From an uncultured Collinsella sp. (GTDB lineage: Bacteria; Actinomycetota; Coriobacteriia; Coriobacteriales; Coriobacteriaceae): a stretch of 5,097 nt of DNA. A program made the translations under genes and the position numbers. Position 1 is the first letter of the stretch. Each line of letters opens with the position of its first letter. The stretch is taken from NCBI GenBank assembly GCA_958438955.1, contig CAUBTS010000106.1, positions 1-5,097 on the forward strand, written 5' to 3'. Below the pieces are notes generated by a model. That model saw nothing but the letters and a program-made list of their open reading frames with translations, was not told where the DNA came from and did no database searches. Below, in pieces: positions 1 to 5,097 of this stretch.

Positions 1-1
1 A

Positions 2-24
2 GGAAAGCACTTAATGTGCTTTCC
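2..24. repeat. Perfect 9-bp inverted repeat (hairpin), possible terminator of an upstream gene
   Basis: Arms GGAAAGCAC (2-10) and GTGCTTTCC (16-24) are exact reverse complements around the 5-base loop TTAAT. Placed at the left edge ahead of the importer promoter, it could end a gene lying outside the window. The sequence after it (GTCTTG) has no real T-run, so a plus-strand intrinsic terminator is not certain. A protein-binding palindrome is the alternative. The bases between it and the promoter (25-96) show no gene. Confidence 0.5.
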
Positions 25-96
25 GTCTTGCGCAGGACTGTAGAGCAGGAAACTTAATTACGCGCCGCTCCCCGCCCATGCCGGGCAAACCCTCCC

Positions 97-125
97 TTGT
101 ACTTTATCAAGGTAGAGTGTATGAT
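97..125 (+). promoter_or_regulatory. Sigma70-type promoter of the amino acid importer operon
   Basis: A -35 hexamer TTGTAC (97-102) and a -10 hexamer TATGAT (120-125) are separated by exactly 17 bases. Each matches the housekeeping consensus at four or five of six positions. Transcription would start near 131-133, giving a 5' leader of about 50 bases before the ATG at 182. It is the best promoter match seen in the window and sits directly ahead of the three transport genes. The assignment is by motif only. Confidence 0.7.
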
Positions 126-137
126 TCTGAACGTTAC

Positions 138-167
138 ATGACTCACTTTACCTAACTAAAGTGTCAT
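138..167 (+). promoter_or_regulatory. Operator-like inverted repeat / leader hairpin before the importer ribosome binding site
   Basis: Arms CACTTTA (144-150) and TAAAGTG (157-163) are perfect complements around the 6-base spacer CCTAAC. Beyond a 2-base bulge (CT, 142-143) the match continues with ATGA (138-141) against TCAT (164-167). The element lies just downstream of the predicted transcription start and ends one base before the SD. The core hexamer ACTTTA occurs again at 101-106, between the -35 and -10 boxes. This fits a repressor operator blocking the promoter, or an RNA hairpin affecting translation. The regulator is not identifiable from the window. Confidence 0.45.
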
Positions 168-168
168 C

Positions 169-175
169 AAGGGGG
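169..175 (+). promoter_or_regulatory. Ribosome binding site deciding the start of the substrate-binding protein gene
   Basis: AAGGGGG lies six bases before the ATG at 182. It would be 18 bases before the next in-frame ATG (194) and lies downstream of the in-frame GTG at 161. The spacing therefore supports 182 as the start. Confidence 0.7.
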
Positions 176-181
176 AATACC

Positions 182-1042
182 ATGAACACCGATATGTCTC
201 GTCGTCAGTTTGTTGGTCTAGCCGGCTCGCTCGCCACGGTGCTTGGCCTTGGTCTTGTCGGTTGCGGCGGTGGTACCGGCAAGGGCTCTGCTGCCGGTTC
301 TGCCGCAGCCAAGGATGTGAAGGGCGCTGCGGAGTCCAAGAAGCTCGTGGTGGGCTTTGATAAGTCCTATCCTCCGTACGGCTTTGTGGGCGACGATGGC
401 GAGTACACCGGCTTTGATCTCGATCTGGCCAAGGCTGTTGCCGATAAGCAGGGCTGGGAGGTCAAATACGAGGCCATCGACTGGGACGCCAAGGATACGC
501 TGCTTAACTCGGGTGCCATCAACTGCATCTGGAACGGCTTTACCATGGAGGGCCGTGAGGACGACTACACGTTCTCCGAGCCGTACATGCTCAACGAGCA
601 GGTGCTCGTGGTCAAGAAGGATGCGGGCATCAAGAGCTGGGACGATCTTGCCGGCAAGACCGTGATTACCCAGACCGATTCCGCTGCGCAGGATGTGCTT
701 GAGGGTGACCAGAAGGATCTGGCGGCGACGTTTGCCACGCTCGACACCATCGGTGAGTACAACACGGCGTTTATGCAGCTCGAGAGCGGCGCGGTCGATG
801 CCGTGGCTTGCGACCTTTCGATTGCCCAGTATCAGCTTGCCGCCAAGCCCGATGCTTATACGCAGCTTGATGAGCCGCTGTCCAGCGAGCACTACGCCGT
901 CGGCTTTAAGAAGGGCGACACCAAGTCGGCCGACGCCGTGACCGAGTCGCTCAAGGCACTCTACGATTACGGTACGGTTAAGGATCTCTGCGACAAGTAT
1001 TCAAGCTATGGTCTATCTTTCGATAATTGGGTGCTCAAGTAA
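182..1042 (+). CDS. Amino acid ABC transporter substrate-binding lipoprotein (SBP family 3)
   Basis: This is the extracytoplasmic receptor of a polar amino acid importer, 286 residues, a usual length for the family. The N-terminus carries a twin-arginine motif (SRRQFVG, residues 6-12) and a glycine-rich hydrophobic stretch. A lipobox LVGC follows, with Cys28 as the probable lipidation site. This suggests Tat export and membrane anchoring. A Gly/Ala/Ser-rich linker (about 29-52) leads to the ligand-binding fold from about residue 55. Family signs are GFDLDLAKAVA (78-88), Arg125 in the segment before FSEPY (the arginine that usually holds the ligand carboxylate) and Asp211 after VDAVAC (usual contact for the alpha-amino group). 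The particular amino acid cannot be named from sequence alone. The stop codon overlaps the permease start by one base (TAATG), so the two are probably translationally coupled. The start follows the SD at 169-175. Confidence 0.93.
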   Translation: MNTDMSRRQFVGLAGSLATVLGLGLVGCGGGTGKGSAAGSAAAKDVKGAAESKKLVVGFDKSYPPYGFVGDDGEYTGFDLDLAKAVADKQGWEVKYEAIDWDAKDTLLNSGAINCIWNGFTMEGREDDYTFSEPYMLNEQVLVVKKDAGIKSWDDLAGKTVITQTDSAAQDVLEGDQKDLAATFATLDTIGEYNTAFMQLESGAVDAVACDLSIAQYQLAAKPDAYTQLDEPLSSEHYAVGFKKGDTKSADAVTESLKALYDYGTVKDLCDKYSSYGLSFDNWVLK

Positions 1043-1695
1043 TGTCTATTCAGGTCATGATGCAGATGCTTGGCCAGGGATTCTTGGTCAGTTTGCAGTT
1101 GTTTGTGCTGACACTGCTGGGGTCGATTCCGCTGGGAATCCCCGTGGCGTTTATGCGCATGAGCAAAATCGCGCCGCTTCGCTGGATTGCGCGCATCTAC
1201 ATTTCGGTCATGCGCGGTACGCCGCTCATGCTGCAGATGTTTGCCATCTACTTTGCCCCGTACTACGTGTTTGGCATTTCGCTCACGCCCGATTCCAAGT
1301 GGACGGCGTGCGTCGTGGCGTTCATCATCAACTACGCCGGTTACTTTGCCGAGATCTATCGCTCGGGCTTGCAGTCCATTCCGCGCGGTCAATACGAGGC
1401 TGCCGAGGTGCTGGGCTATTCGCGCGTGCAGACGTTTCTGTATATCGTGATGCCGCAGGTCGCCAAGCGTATTCTGCCGGCGATGGGCAACGAGATCATC
1501 ACGCTGGTCAAGGACACGTCGCTGGCGTTTGCCATTGGCGTGGGTGAGATGTTCTCGACGGCCAAGGCGCTGGTCGCCTCGCAGGTGAGCATGGTGCCGT
1601 TTGCGATCGCGGCGCTGATTTACTGGGTCTTTAATTTCGTCGTCGAGATGCTGCTGGGCGCCGCCGAGAAAAAATTGGATTACTACCATGATTAA
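1042..1695 (+). CDS. Amino acid ABC transporter permease (HisM/GlnP type)
   Basis: This is an inner-membrane channel subunit of 217 residues. Hydrophobic segments lie near residues 13-35, 52-80, 88-107 and 185-205. Family hallmarks are RGTPL (58-62) after the second segment and the cytoplasmic EAA loop: EAAEVLGYS from 119, followed by the PQ of IVMPQV at 138-139. That loop docks onto the ATPase. Only one permease gene is present, so the channel is probably a homodimer. The ATG at 1042 shares its A with the preceding stop codon and has no good SD of its own, which points to translation coupled to the upstream gene. A TTG at 1027 in the same frame is a less likely start. The 3' end overlaps the ATPase gene by eight bases. 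Confidence 0.93.
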   Translation: MSIQVMMQMLGQGFLVSLQLFVLTLLGSIPLGIPVAFMRMSKIAPLRWIARIYISVMRGTPLMLQMFAIYFAPYYVFGISLTPDSKWTACVVAFIINYAGYFAEIYRSGLQSIPRGQYEAAEVLGYSRVQTFLYIVMPQVAKRILPAMGNEIITLVKDTSLAFAIGVGEMFSTAKALVASQVSMVPFAIAALIYWVFNFVVEMLLGAAEKKLDYYHD

Positions 1696-2452
1696 TTCGG
1701 TAATGAATATATCGAACGCGCGTAAGGCGTTTGGCGGCAATGAGGTGCTCAAGGATATCTCGCTTGAGGTGAAGCGTGGCGAGGTCGTGGCGATTATCGG
1801 GCCTTCGGGTGGCGGCAAGTCCACGCTGCTGCGGTGTGCCACGCTGCTCGAGACACTCGACGGAGGCTCGCTCTCGTTTGGCGACCTTGCCGTTGCGACG
1901 GATGCGGGTTCGGGCGCGGTCTATGCGAAGGGCGATGTGCCCAAGCAGGCGCGCTCGCGATTCGGCCTGGTGTTCCAAAATTACAACCTGTTCCCGCACT
2001 ATACGGTGATGAAAAACATCACCGATGCGCCGATTCGCGTGCTTAAGCGTCCGCGCGAGCAGGCGGAAGCCCGCGCTCACGAGCTGATTGCACAAATGGG
2101 GCTGACGGGCAACGAGAACAAGGTGCCGTGTGAGCTTTCGGGCGGTCAGCAACAGCGTGTGAGTATCGCCCGCGCCCTGGCGCTCGATCCGGAAATCTTA
2201 TTCTTTGACGAGCCGACCTCGGCGCTCGATCCCGAGCTAACGGCCGAGGTGCTGCGTGTCATTAAAGACCTGGCGGCGCAGAATATGACGATGGTGATCG
2301 TGACCCATGCGATGCAGTTTGCGCGCGATGTTGCCGATCGCGTGGTCTTTATGGACGGAGGCCGCATTGTCGAGGAGGGTCCGGCCGAGCAGGTTATCGA
2401 CCATCCGCGCGAGCAGCGCACGCGTGAGTTTTTGAGCCGTATCGAGGGATAG
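1688..2452 (+). CDS. Amino acid ABC transporter ATP-binding protein (HisP/GlnQ type)
   Basis: This cytoplasmic ATPase of 254 residues powers the importer. All nucleotide-binding motifs are present: Walker A GPSGGGKST (38-46), Q-loop Gln97 in VFQNYNLFPH, signature LSGGQQQR (150-157), Walker B ILFFDEP (170-176) with catalytic Glu175, D-loop SALD (178-181) and switch His207. The stretch between Walker A and the Q-loop is about nine residues longer than I recall for E. coli GlnQ and closer in length to HisP. The start at 1688 lies inside the end of the permease gene and has only a weak GGA (1677-1679) eight bases upstream. An in-frame ATG at 1703 is a possible alternative and would remove five residues. 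The gene is the last of the operon, with a terminator about 30 bases downstream. ATP-driven polar amino acid uptake is secure; the substrate is not. Confidence 0.94.
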   Translation: MINSVMNISNARKAFGGNEVLKDISLEVKRGEVVAIIGPSGGGKSTLLRCATLLETLDGGSLSFGDLAVATDAGSGAVYAKGDVPKQARSRFGLVFQNYNLFPHYTVMKNITDAPIRVLKRPREQAEARAHELIAQMGLTGNENKVPCELSGGQQQRVSIARALALDPEILFFDEPTSALDPELTAEVLRVIKDLAAQNMTMVIVTHAMQFARDVADRVVFMDGGRIVEEGPAEQVIDHPREQRTREFLSRIEG

Positions 2453-2484
2453 GCTCAGGTATTTGCTCAACTATTAATTGAGGC

Positions 2485-2520
2485 GAAGCCGTCGCAGGTC
2501 TTATGGTCTGTGGCGGCTTC
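2485..2520 (+). terminator. Intrinsic terminator of the amino acid importer operon
   Basis: Arms GAAGCCGTCGCAG (2485-2497) and CTGTGGCGGCTTC (2508-2520) pair over 13 positions, counting two G-U wobbles, around a 10-base loop. TATTTGTAT follows, a modest U-rich tail. It lies 32 bases after the ATPase stop codon and separates the importer from the EF-G-like gene. That implies the latter has its own promoter. Confidence 0.75.
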
Positions 2521-2631
2521 TATTTGTATCGACGGGTTTAATAATCGCCTGGCGTGCTCGTCCTGTCCTCTCGCCGCCTGTATTCACACGTGCGCCGAAA
2601 GGTATGCATGGACAGCCGCCCGTGAGGGTAG

Positions 2632-2705
2632 GGTGGTGCCATAGGACATTTGGAGGGTGAGTCGGCTCGGCTGCCGACCATGCTGCTCCCGGGACGGCAC
2701 CGACC
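2632..2705 (+). promoter_or_regulatory. Candidate structured RNA element in the 5' leader of the EF-G-like gene
   Basis: Three nested complementary pairs can be read. The outer stem pairs GGTGGTGCC (2632-2640) with GGCACC (2696-2701) plus ACC (2703-2705), leaving G2702 bulged. A middle pairing joins GGAG (2652-2655) and CTCC (2686-2689). The inner hairpin is GTCGGC (2661-2666) with GCCGAC (2673-2678) around TCGGCT. The nesting suggests a folded leader that could control expression of the EF-G-like gene. It matches no riboswitch class I recognise. High GC makes chance pairing a real alternative. Confidence 0.3.
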
Positions 2706-2748
2706 GCGAACTCTCCCCGTTGGCGTCGCGCATTGCGCGCGGCCCTGC

Positions 2749-2756
2749 AAGGAGGT
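2749..2756 (+). promoter_or_regulatory. Strong ribosome binding site fixing the EF-G-like start
   Basis: AAGGAGGT is a near-perfect complement to the 3' end of 16S rRNA and lies four bases before the ATG at 2761. It decides this start over the in-frame TTG at 2650, which would add 37 residues including the translated SD itself. Confidence 0.85.
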
Positions 2757-2760
2757 CATC

Positions 2761-4836
2761 ATGGGTGCTCCCAAGACCGGTAATGTAAGGAACGTGGTGC
2801 TCGTAGGCCAAGGCGGGGTGGGCAAGACTTCACTCGCCGAAGCCATGCTCCACCTTTCCGGCAAGACCGCCCGCCTGGGCGGCCACGACGGCACCAAGCC
2901 CACGCTCGACTATGACCCCGAAGAGGTTAGGCGTGCGTTTTCCATCTCGACGACCATTGCGCCGATCGACTGGAAGGGCGCGCGTATCAATGTGCTCGAT
3001 GCCCCGTGCTATCCCGATTTTATCGGCGACGCCTTTGCCGCGATGAGCGTCTGCGAGACGGCTCTGTTTGTGGTCGACGCCGAGGCCGGCCCGCAGCCTA
3101 CGACGGTTAAGCTCTGGTATGCCGCCGAGGACCTGCGCCTGGCACGCGCAGTGTTCGTAAACCGCCTGTCGCGCTCCGAGGCCAGCTTTGCGACCACGAT
3201 GGAACTGCTGCAGGAGCGCTTTGGTACGCGCCTGGGCGCCGTGACCCTTCCCTGGGGCGAGGGCGAGGACTTCGACGGCATCATCGACCTGGTGCGCATG
3301 AAGGCACGCCATTGCAACGGCACCGAAGCCGTTGAGTCGGAGATTCCCGAGGAGTATCGTGCCCAGGCCGAGGAGGCCCATGACCATCTGTGCGAGCTGG
3401 TGGCCGAGGCTGACGACGAGCTGATGATGAAGTACTTGGAAGGCGAGGAGACGCTGACGCAGGAGGAGCTTGAAGGCCTGCTGTCGAAGGCGATCGCCGA
3501 GCGCATCTTTGTACCGGTCTTTGCGGGCGATTGCATTAAGGAGCAGGGCGTCAACTCGCTGATGGACGACATCGCCACGTACTTCCCGGCGCCGACCGAC
3601 TACGGCGAGATGCCACTCATCGACGGCGATTCGCTTAAGATCTCGAGCGACGATGATCGCCCGGTGGCGTTTGTGTTTAAGACCCTGGCCGATCCGCAAC
3701 AGGGCCGCATCAGCTTTATCAAGGTGCTGACGGGTACGCTTGAGCCGGGCCTCGAGCTGATCAACGCGCGCACGCGCAAGGGTGAGCGTCTGGCTCACCT
3801 GTATGTGATGTGCGGCCGCGACATGACTGAGGTCGGCCACGCTTATGCCGGCGATATCATCGTGGCGCCCAAGCTGGCGGCCGAGACGGGCGATACGCTC
3901 TCGATTACCGGCAAGGTTGAGGCTGCGGCGTTTAAGTTCCCCAACTCGCAGTACCGTATCGCCATTGAGGCCGAGAATCGCGGCGACGAAGAGAAGCTCT
4001 ACACGTTTATCGAGAAGGCCTGCAAGGCCGATCCGACCATGAGCATCGACCGCGACGAGGAGACGGGCCAGACTATCATCTCCGCCGTGGGTGAGGCGCA
4101 GGTTTCGGTCCTGCTCAATCGCCTTGAGGACCGCACCAAGGTCGTGGCCAAAAGCGTGCCGATCCGCATTCCGTATCGCGAGACCATCCGCCGCACGGCG
4201 AGTGCCCAGGGCCGCCACAAGAAGCAGACTGGCGGTGCCGGTCAGTATGGCGACTGCTGGCTGCGCGTTGAACCGCTCATTGGTCCCGACGGCACGAGCG
4301 ATGGCTATGAGTTTGTGGACGAGGTCGTAGGTGGCCGTATTCCGCGCTCGCTGATCCCCGCCGTGGACAAGGGTGTCCAGGAGACCATGAAGGACGGCAT
4401 CATTGCCGGCTACCCGCTCACGGGCATTCGCGTCGCGGTGTACGACGGCTCGTATCACAGCGTCGACTCCAACGAGATGGCGTTCCGCGCGGCGGCTCGC
4501 ATCGGTCTGCGCAAGGCATGCGCCGATGCCGACCCGGTGGTGCTGGAGCCCATCGAGGACATCATGGTGACTATCCCCGAGAGCTACGCCGGCGCCGTGA
4601 TGGGCGACATCTCGGCATCGCGCGGTCGCGTGACGGGCATGGAGACCGATGAACGCGGCGATACCGTTGTTATTGCCCAGGCGCCGCTGGCCGAGCTGAC
4701 GGATTATTCGACGCGCCTGCGCTCTATCACGCGCGGCACGGGCGACTTTACCATGAAGCCCGCCGGCTACGAGCAGGTGCCTTATGACGTTCAGGCCAAA
4801 CTGGTCGAGCGCTATGAGGAGGGCCGCGCCAAGTAA
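2761..4836 (+). CDS. Elongation factor G-like protein (EF-G paralogue, FusA2-type) with altered GTPase motifs
   Basis: This 691-residue member of the EF-G family has all five domains: G domain (about 1-285), II (about 296-385, with DPQQGRISFIKVLTG), III (about 395-465), IV (about 470-590) and V (about 595-675). Domain IV keeps RHKKQTGGAGQYG (485-497), GGRIP (524-528) and the tip motif YHSVDS (565-570), so ribosome contact remains plausible. The P-loop GQGGVGKT (16-23) is intact but lacks the Asp of the usual AHxDxGKT. G3 reads DAPCYPDF (80-87) instead of DTPGHVDF, losing the catalytic His. G4 reads NRLS (134-137) instead of NKxD. G5 reads GDC (256-258) instead of GSA. It stands alone rather than beside rpsL, rpsG or tuf, as housekeeping fusA usually does, so it is probably an accessory paralogue like mycobacterial FusA2. 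Automatic pipelines may call it fusA. Membership of the EF-G family is certain; a role in translocation is not. Confidence 0.93.
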   Translation: MGAPKTGNVRNVVLVGQGGVGKTSLAEAMLHLSGKTARLGGHDGTKPTLDYDPEEVRRAFSISTTIAPIDWKGARINVLDAPCYPDFIGDAFAAMSVCETALFVVDAEAGPQPTTVKLWYAAEDLRLARAVFVNRLSRSEASFATTMELLQERFGTRLGAVTLPWGEGEDFDGIIDLVRMKARHCNGTEAVESEIPEEYRAQAEEAHDHLCELVAEADDELMMKYLEGEETLTQEELEGLLSKAIAERIFVPVFAGDCIKEQGVNSLMDDIATYFPAPTDYGEMPLIDGDSLKISSDDDRPVAFVFKTLADPQQGRISFIKVLTGTLEPGLELINARTRKGERLAHLYVMCGRDMTEVGHAYAGDIIVAPKLAAETGDTLSITGKVEAAAFKFPNSQYRIAIEAENRGDEEKLYTFIEKACKADPTMSIDRDEETGQTIISAVGEAQVSVLLNRLEDRTKVVAKSVPIRIPYRETIRRTASAQGRHKKQTGGAGQYGDCWLRVEPLIGPDGTSDGYEFVDEVVGGRIPRSLIPAVDKGVQETMKDGIIAGYPLTGIRVAVYDGSYHSVDSNEMAFRAAARIGLRKACADADPVVLEPIEDIMVTIPESYAGAVMGDISASRGRVTGMETDERGDTVVIAQAPLAELTDYSTRLRSITRGTGDFTMKPAGYEQVPYDVQAKLVERYEEGRAK

Positions 4837-4871
4837 CGCGTGGCGTTGTCTGCAATGTAGGCGCTGACGAA

Positions 4872-4901
4872 AAGGCCGCCCTGGGTAACCGGGGCGGCCT
4901 T
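4872..4901. terminator. Strong, probably bidirectional terminator after the EF-G-like gene
   Basis: AAGGCCGCCC (4872-4881) pairs perfectly with GGGCGGCCTT (4892-4901). The stem continues inward through a U-G pair and GG/CC to a GUAA tetraloop (4885-4888), a GNRA type. On the plus strand it is followed by TTATTTG-like sequence. On the minus strand the distal side reads CCTTTTCG, giving a short U-run. It can therefore serve both the EF-G-like gene and the convergent minus-strand gene. Confidence 0.85.
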
Positions 4902-4904
4902 ATT

Positions 4905-4941
4905 TGATCCGTATGCGACGGAGGAAAACGGATCATTTTTT
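4905..4941 (+). terminator. Second, tandem intrinsic terminator (plus strand)
   Basis: TGATCCGT (4905-4912) and ACGGATCA (4928-4935) are exact complements around a 15-base loop, followed at once by six T residues (4936-4941). The U-tract lies on the plus strand, so it terminates transcripts that pass the hairpin at 4872-4901. The minus strand has no matching T-run. Confidence 0.65.
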
Positions 4942-4965
4942 GGGTTACGGGAGGCGCGGTCGGCA

Positions 4966-5097
4966 CTAGTCTCCGGATGCCTGGTTGCGGCCGGTGGCGT
5001 AGTCGATCTGCACGTGCGGCTGCAGGTTGTAGCAATATACGTGGAAGCAGAGGGTCTTGCCGTGGTCCTCGACCGATTGCGCCTCAAGGCGCACGCC
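4966..5097 (-). CDS. C-terminal end of a probable DNA/RNA non-specific endonuclease (partial)
   Basis: Read on the minus strand, an open frame runs from the window edge to a TAG stop (4966-4968), giving the last 43 residues of a protein whose start lies outside. It contains CFHVYCYNLQPHVQIDYATG, which I recognise as like the conserved C-terminal segment of secreted DNA/RNA non-specific endonucleases of the EndA type (VYNVQPG.. IDYATG). The catalytic DRGH region would be upstream and is not visible. The gene converges on the EF-G-like gene and probably uses the bidirectional hairpin at 4872-4901 as its terminator. The reading frame is well supported by composition; the family name rests on this short tail only. 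Confidence 0.62.
   Translation of the reverse strand, partial: GVRLEAQSVEDHGKTLCFHVYCYNLQPHVQIDYATGRNQASGD

Larger units (their letters stand above)
2521..2760 (+). other. Long non-coding leader region of the EF-G-like gene
   Basis: This stretch of about 240 bases lies between the importer terminator and the EF-G-like start, with no convincing coding sequence. A promoter should lie here, but none is clear. AATAAT (2540-2545) resembles a -10 box without a good -35. TTCACA (2583-2588) resembles a -35, but the nearest -10-like element, TATGCA (2603-2608), is only 14 bases away. The second half contains nested complementary segments (2632-2705) and a small GC-rich hairpin, CGCGC/GCGCG (2727-2731 with 2735-2739), ten bases before the SD. 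The frame of the downstream gene stays open back to a TTG at 2650, but this extension is judged untranslated because the strong SD specifies 2761. Confidence 0.45.

Noticed and set aside
161..181. GTG start at 161 for the substrate-binding protein
   Set aside because: It would place the SD inside the coding sequence. The ATG at 182 has ideal spacing and gives a typical Tat-lipoprotein signal.
218..892. 224-codon minus-strand open frame opposite the substrate-binding protein
   Set aside because: Antisense shadow of a well-supported lipoprotein gene with no domain of its own.
1006..2152. Overlapping minus-strand open frames (1006-1842 and 1631-2152) opposite the permease and ATPase genes
   Set aside because: Arg/His-rich shadow translations of conserved plus-strand genes; no family features and no plausible initiation context seen.
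2524..2545. TTGTAT followed by AATAAT as a promoter for the EF-G-like gene
   Set aside because: The two boxes are only 10 bases apart, far from the 16-18 needed, and TTGTAT belongs to the U-rich tail of the preceding terminator.
2478..2660. 60-codon plus-strand open frame between the ATPase gene and the EF-G-like gene
   Set aside because: It begins at the importer terminator hairpin, has no ribosome binding site, and its translation (Arg/Trp-rich) resembles no protein.
2650..2760. N-terminal extension of the EF-G-like protein from a TTG at 2650
   Set aside because: The 37 extra residues resemble no EF-G N-terminus, and a near-perfect SD at 2749-2756 points to the ATG at 2761.
2830..4458. 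542-codon open frame on the minus strand opposite the EF-G-like gene
   Set aside because: It is antisense to a clearly conserved protein, has no recognisable motif, and is explained by codon bias in GC-rich coding DNA, which keeps the complementary frame free of stops.
4748..5087. Two minus-strand open frames (4748-5035 and 4812-5087) at the right end
   Set aside because: They run through the terminators and into the EF-G-like gene in frames different from the nuclease-like tail, and their translations are low-complexity and unlike any family.

Overview
The window reads as a chromosomal segment of a fairly GC-rich bacterium, most probably a gut actinobacterium of the class Coriobacteriia (Collinsella-like). 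This is inferred from codon use, a twin-arginine lipoprotein signal on a solute-binding protein, and an EF-G paralogue of the type known from Actinobacteria. No rRNA or marker gene fixes the genus.

Layout. Positions 1-181 hold a perfect 9-bp hairpin (2-24), a near-consensus sigma70-type promoter (97-125) and an operator-like inverted repeat that ends just before the Shine-Dalgarno (SD) sequence. Positions 182-2452 are a compact three-gene operon for a polar amino acid ABC importer: a lipid-anchored substrate-binding protein, a membrane permease and an ATPase. The genes overlap by 1 and 8 bases, and a GC-rich hairpin (2485-2520) terminates the operon. Positions 2521-2760 are a long non-coding leader with nested complementary segments. 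It precedes a full-length five-domain EF-G-like translation factor (2761-4836) that starts behind a near-perfect SD. Two tandem terminators follow (4872-4901 and 4905-4941). At the right edge the last 43 codons of a convergent minus-strand gene are visible (4966-5097). They resemble the C-terminus of a DNA/RNA non-specific endonuclease.

How the parts work together. The three transport genes make one complete importer: the lipoprotein captures an amino acid outside the cell, the permease (probably a homodimer, since only one is encoded) forms the channel, and two ATPase copies drive transport. The EF-G-like gene is an independent transcription unit with its own leader.

The most unusual element is this EF-G-like protein. 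Its P-loop and ribosome-facing domains III-V look intact, but the G3, G4 and G5 GTPase motifs depart from canonical EF-G. The NKxD motif, which normally gives guanine specificity, reads NRLS. The second points of interest are the operator-like repeat at the importer promoter and the structured leader of the EF-G-like gene. Otherwise the region looks like ordinary core or housekeeping sequence: no mobile elements, CRISPR arrays, tRNAs or rRNAs were seen.
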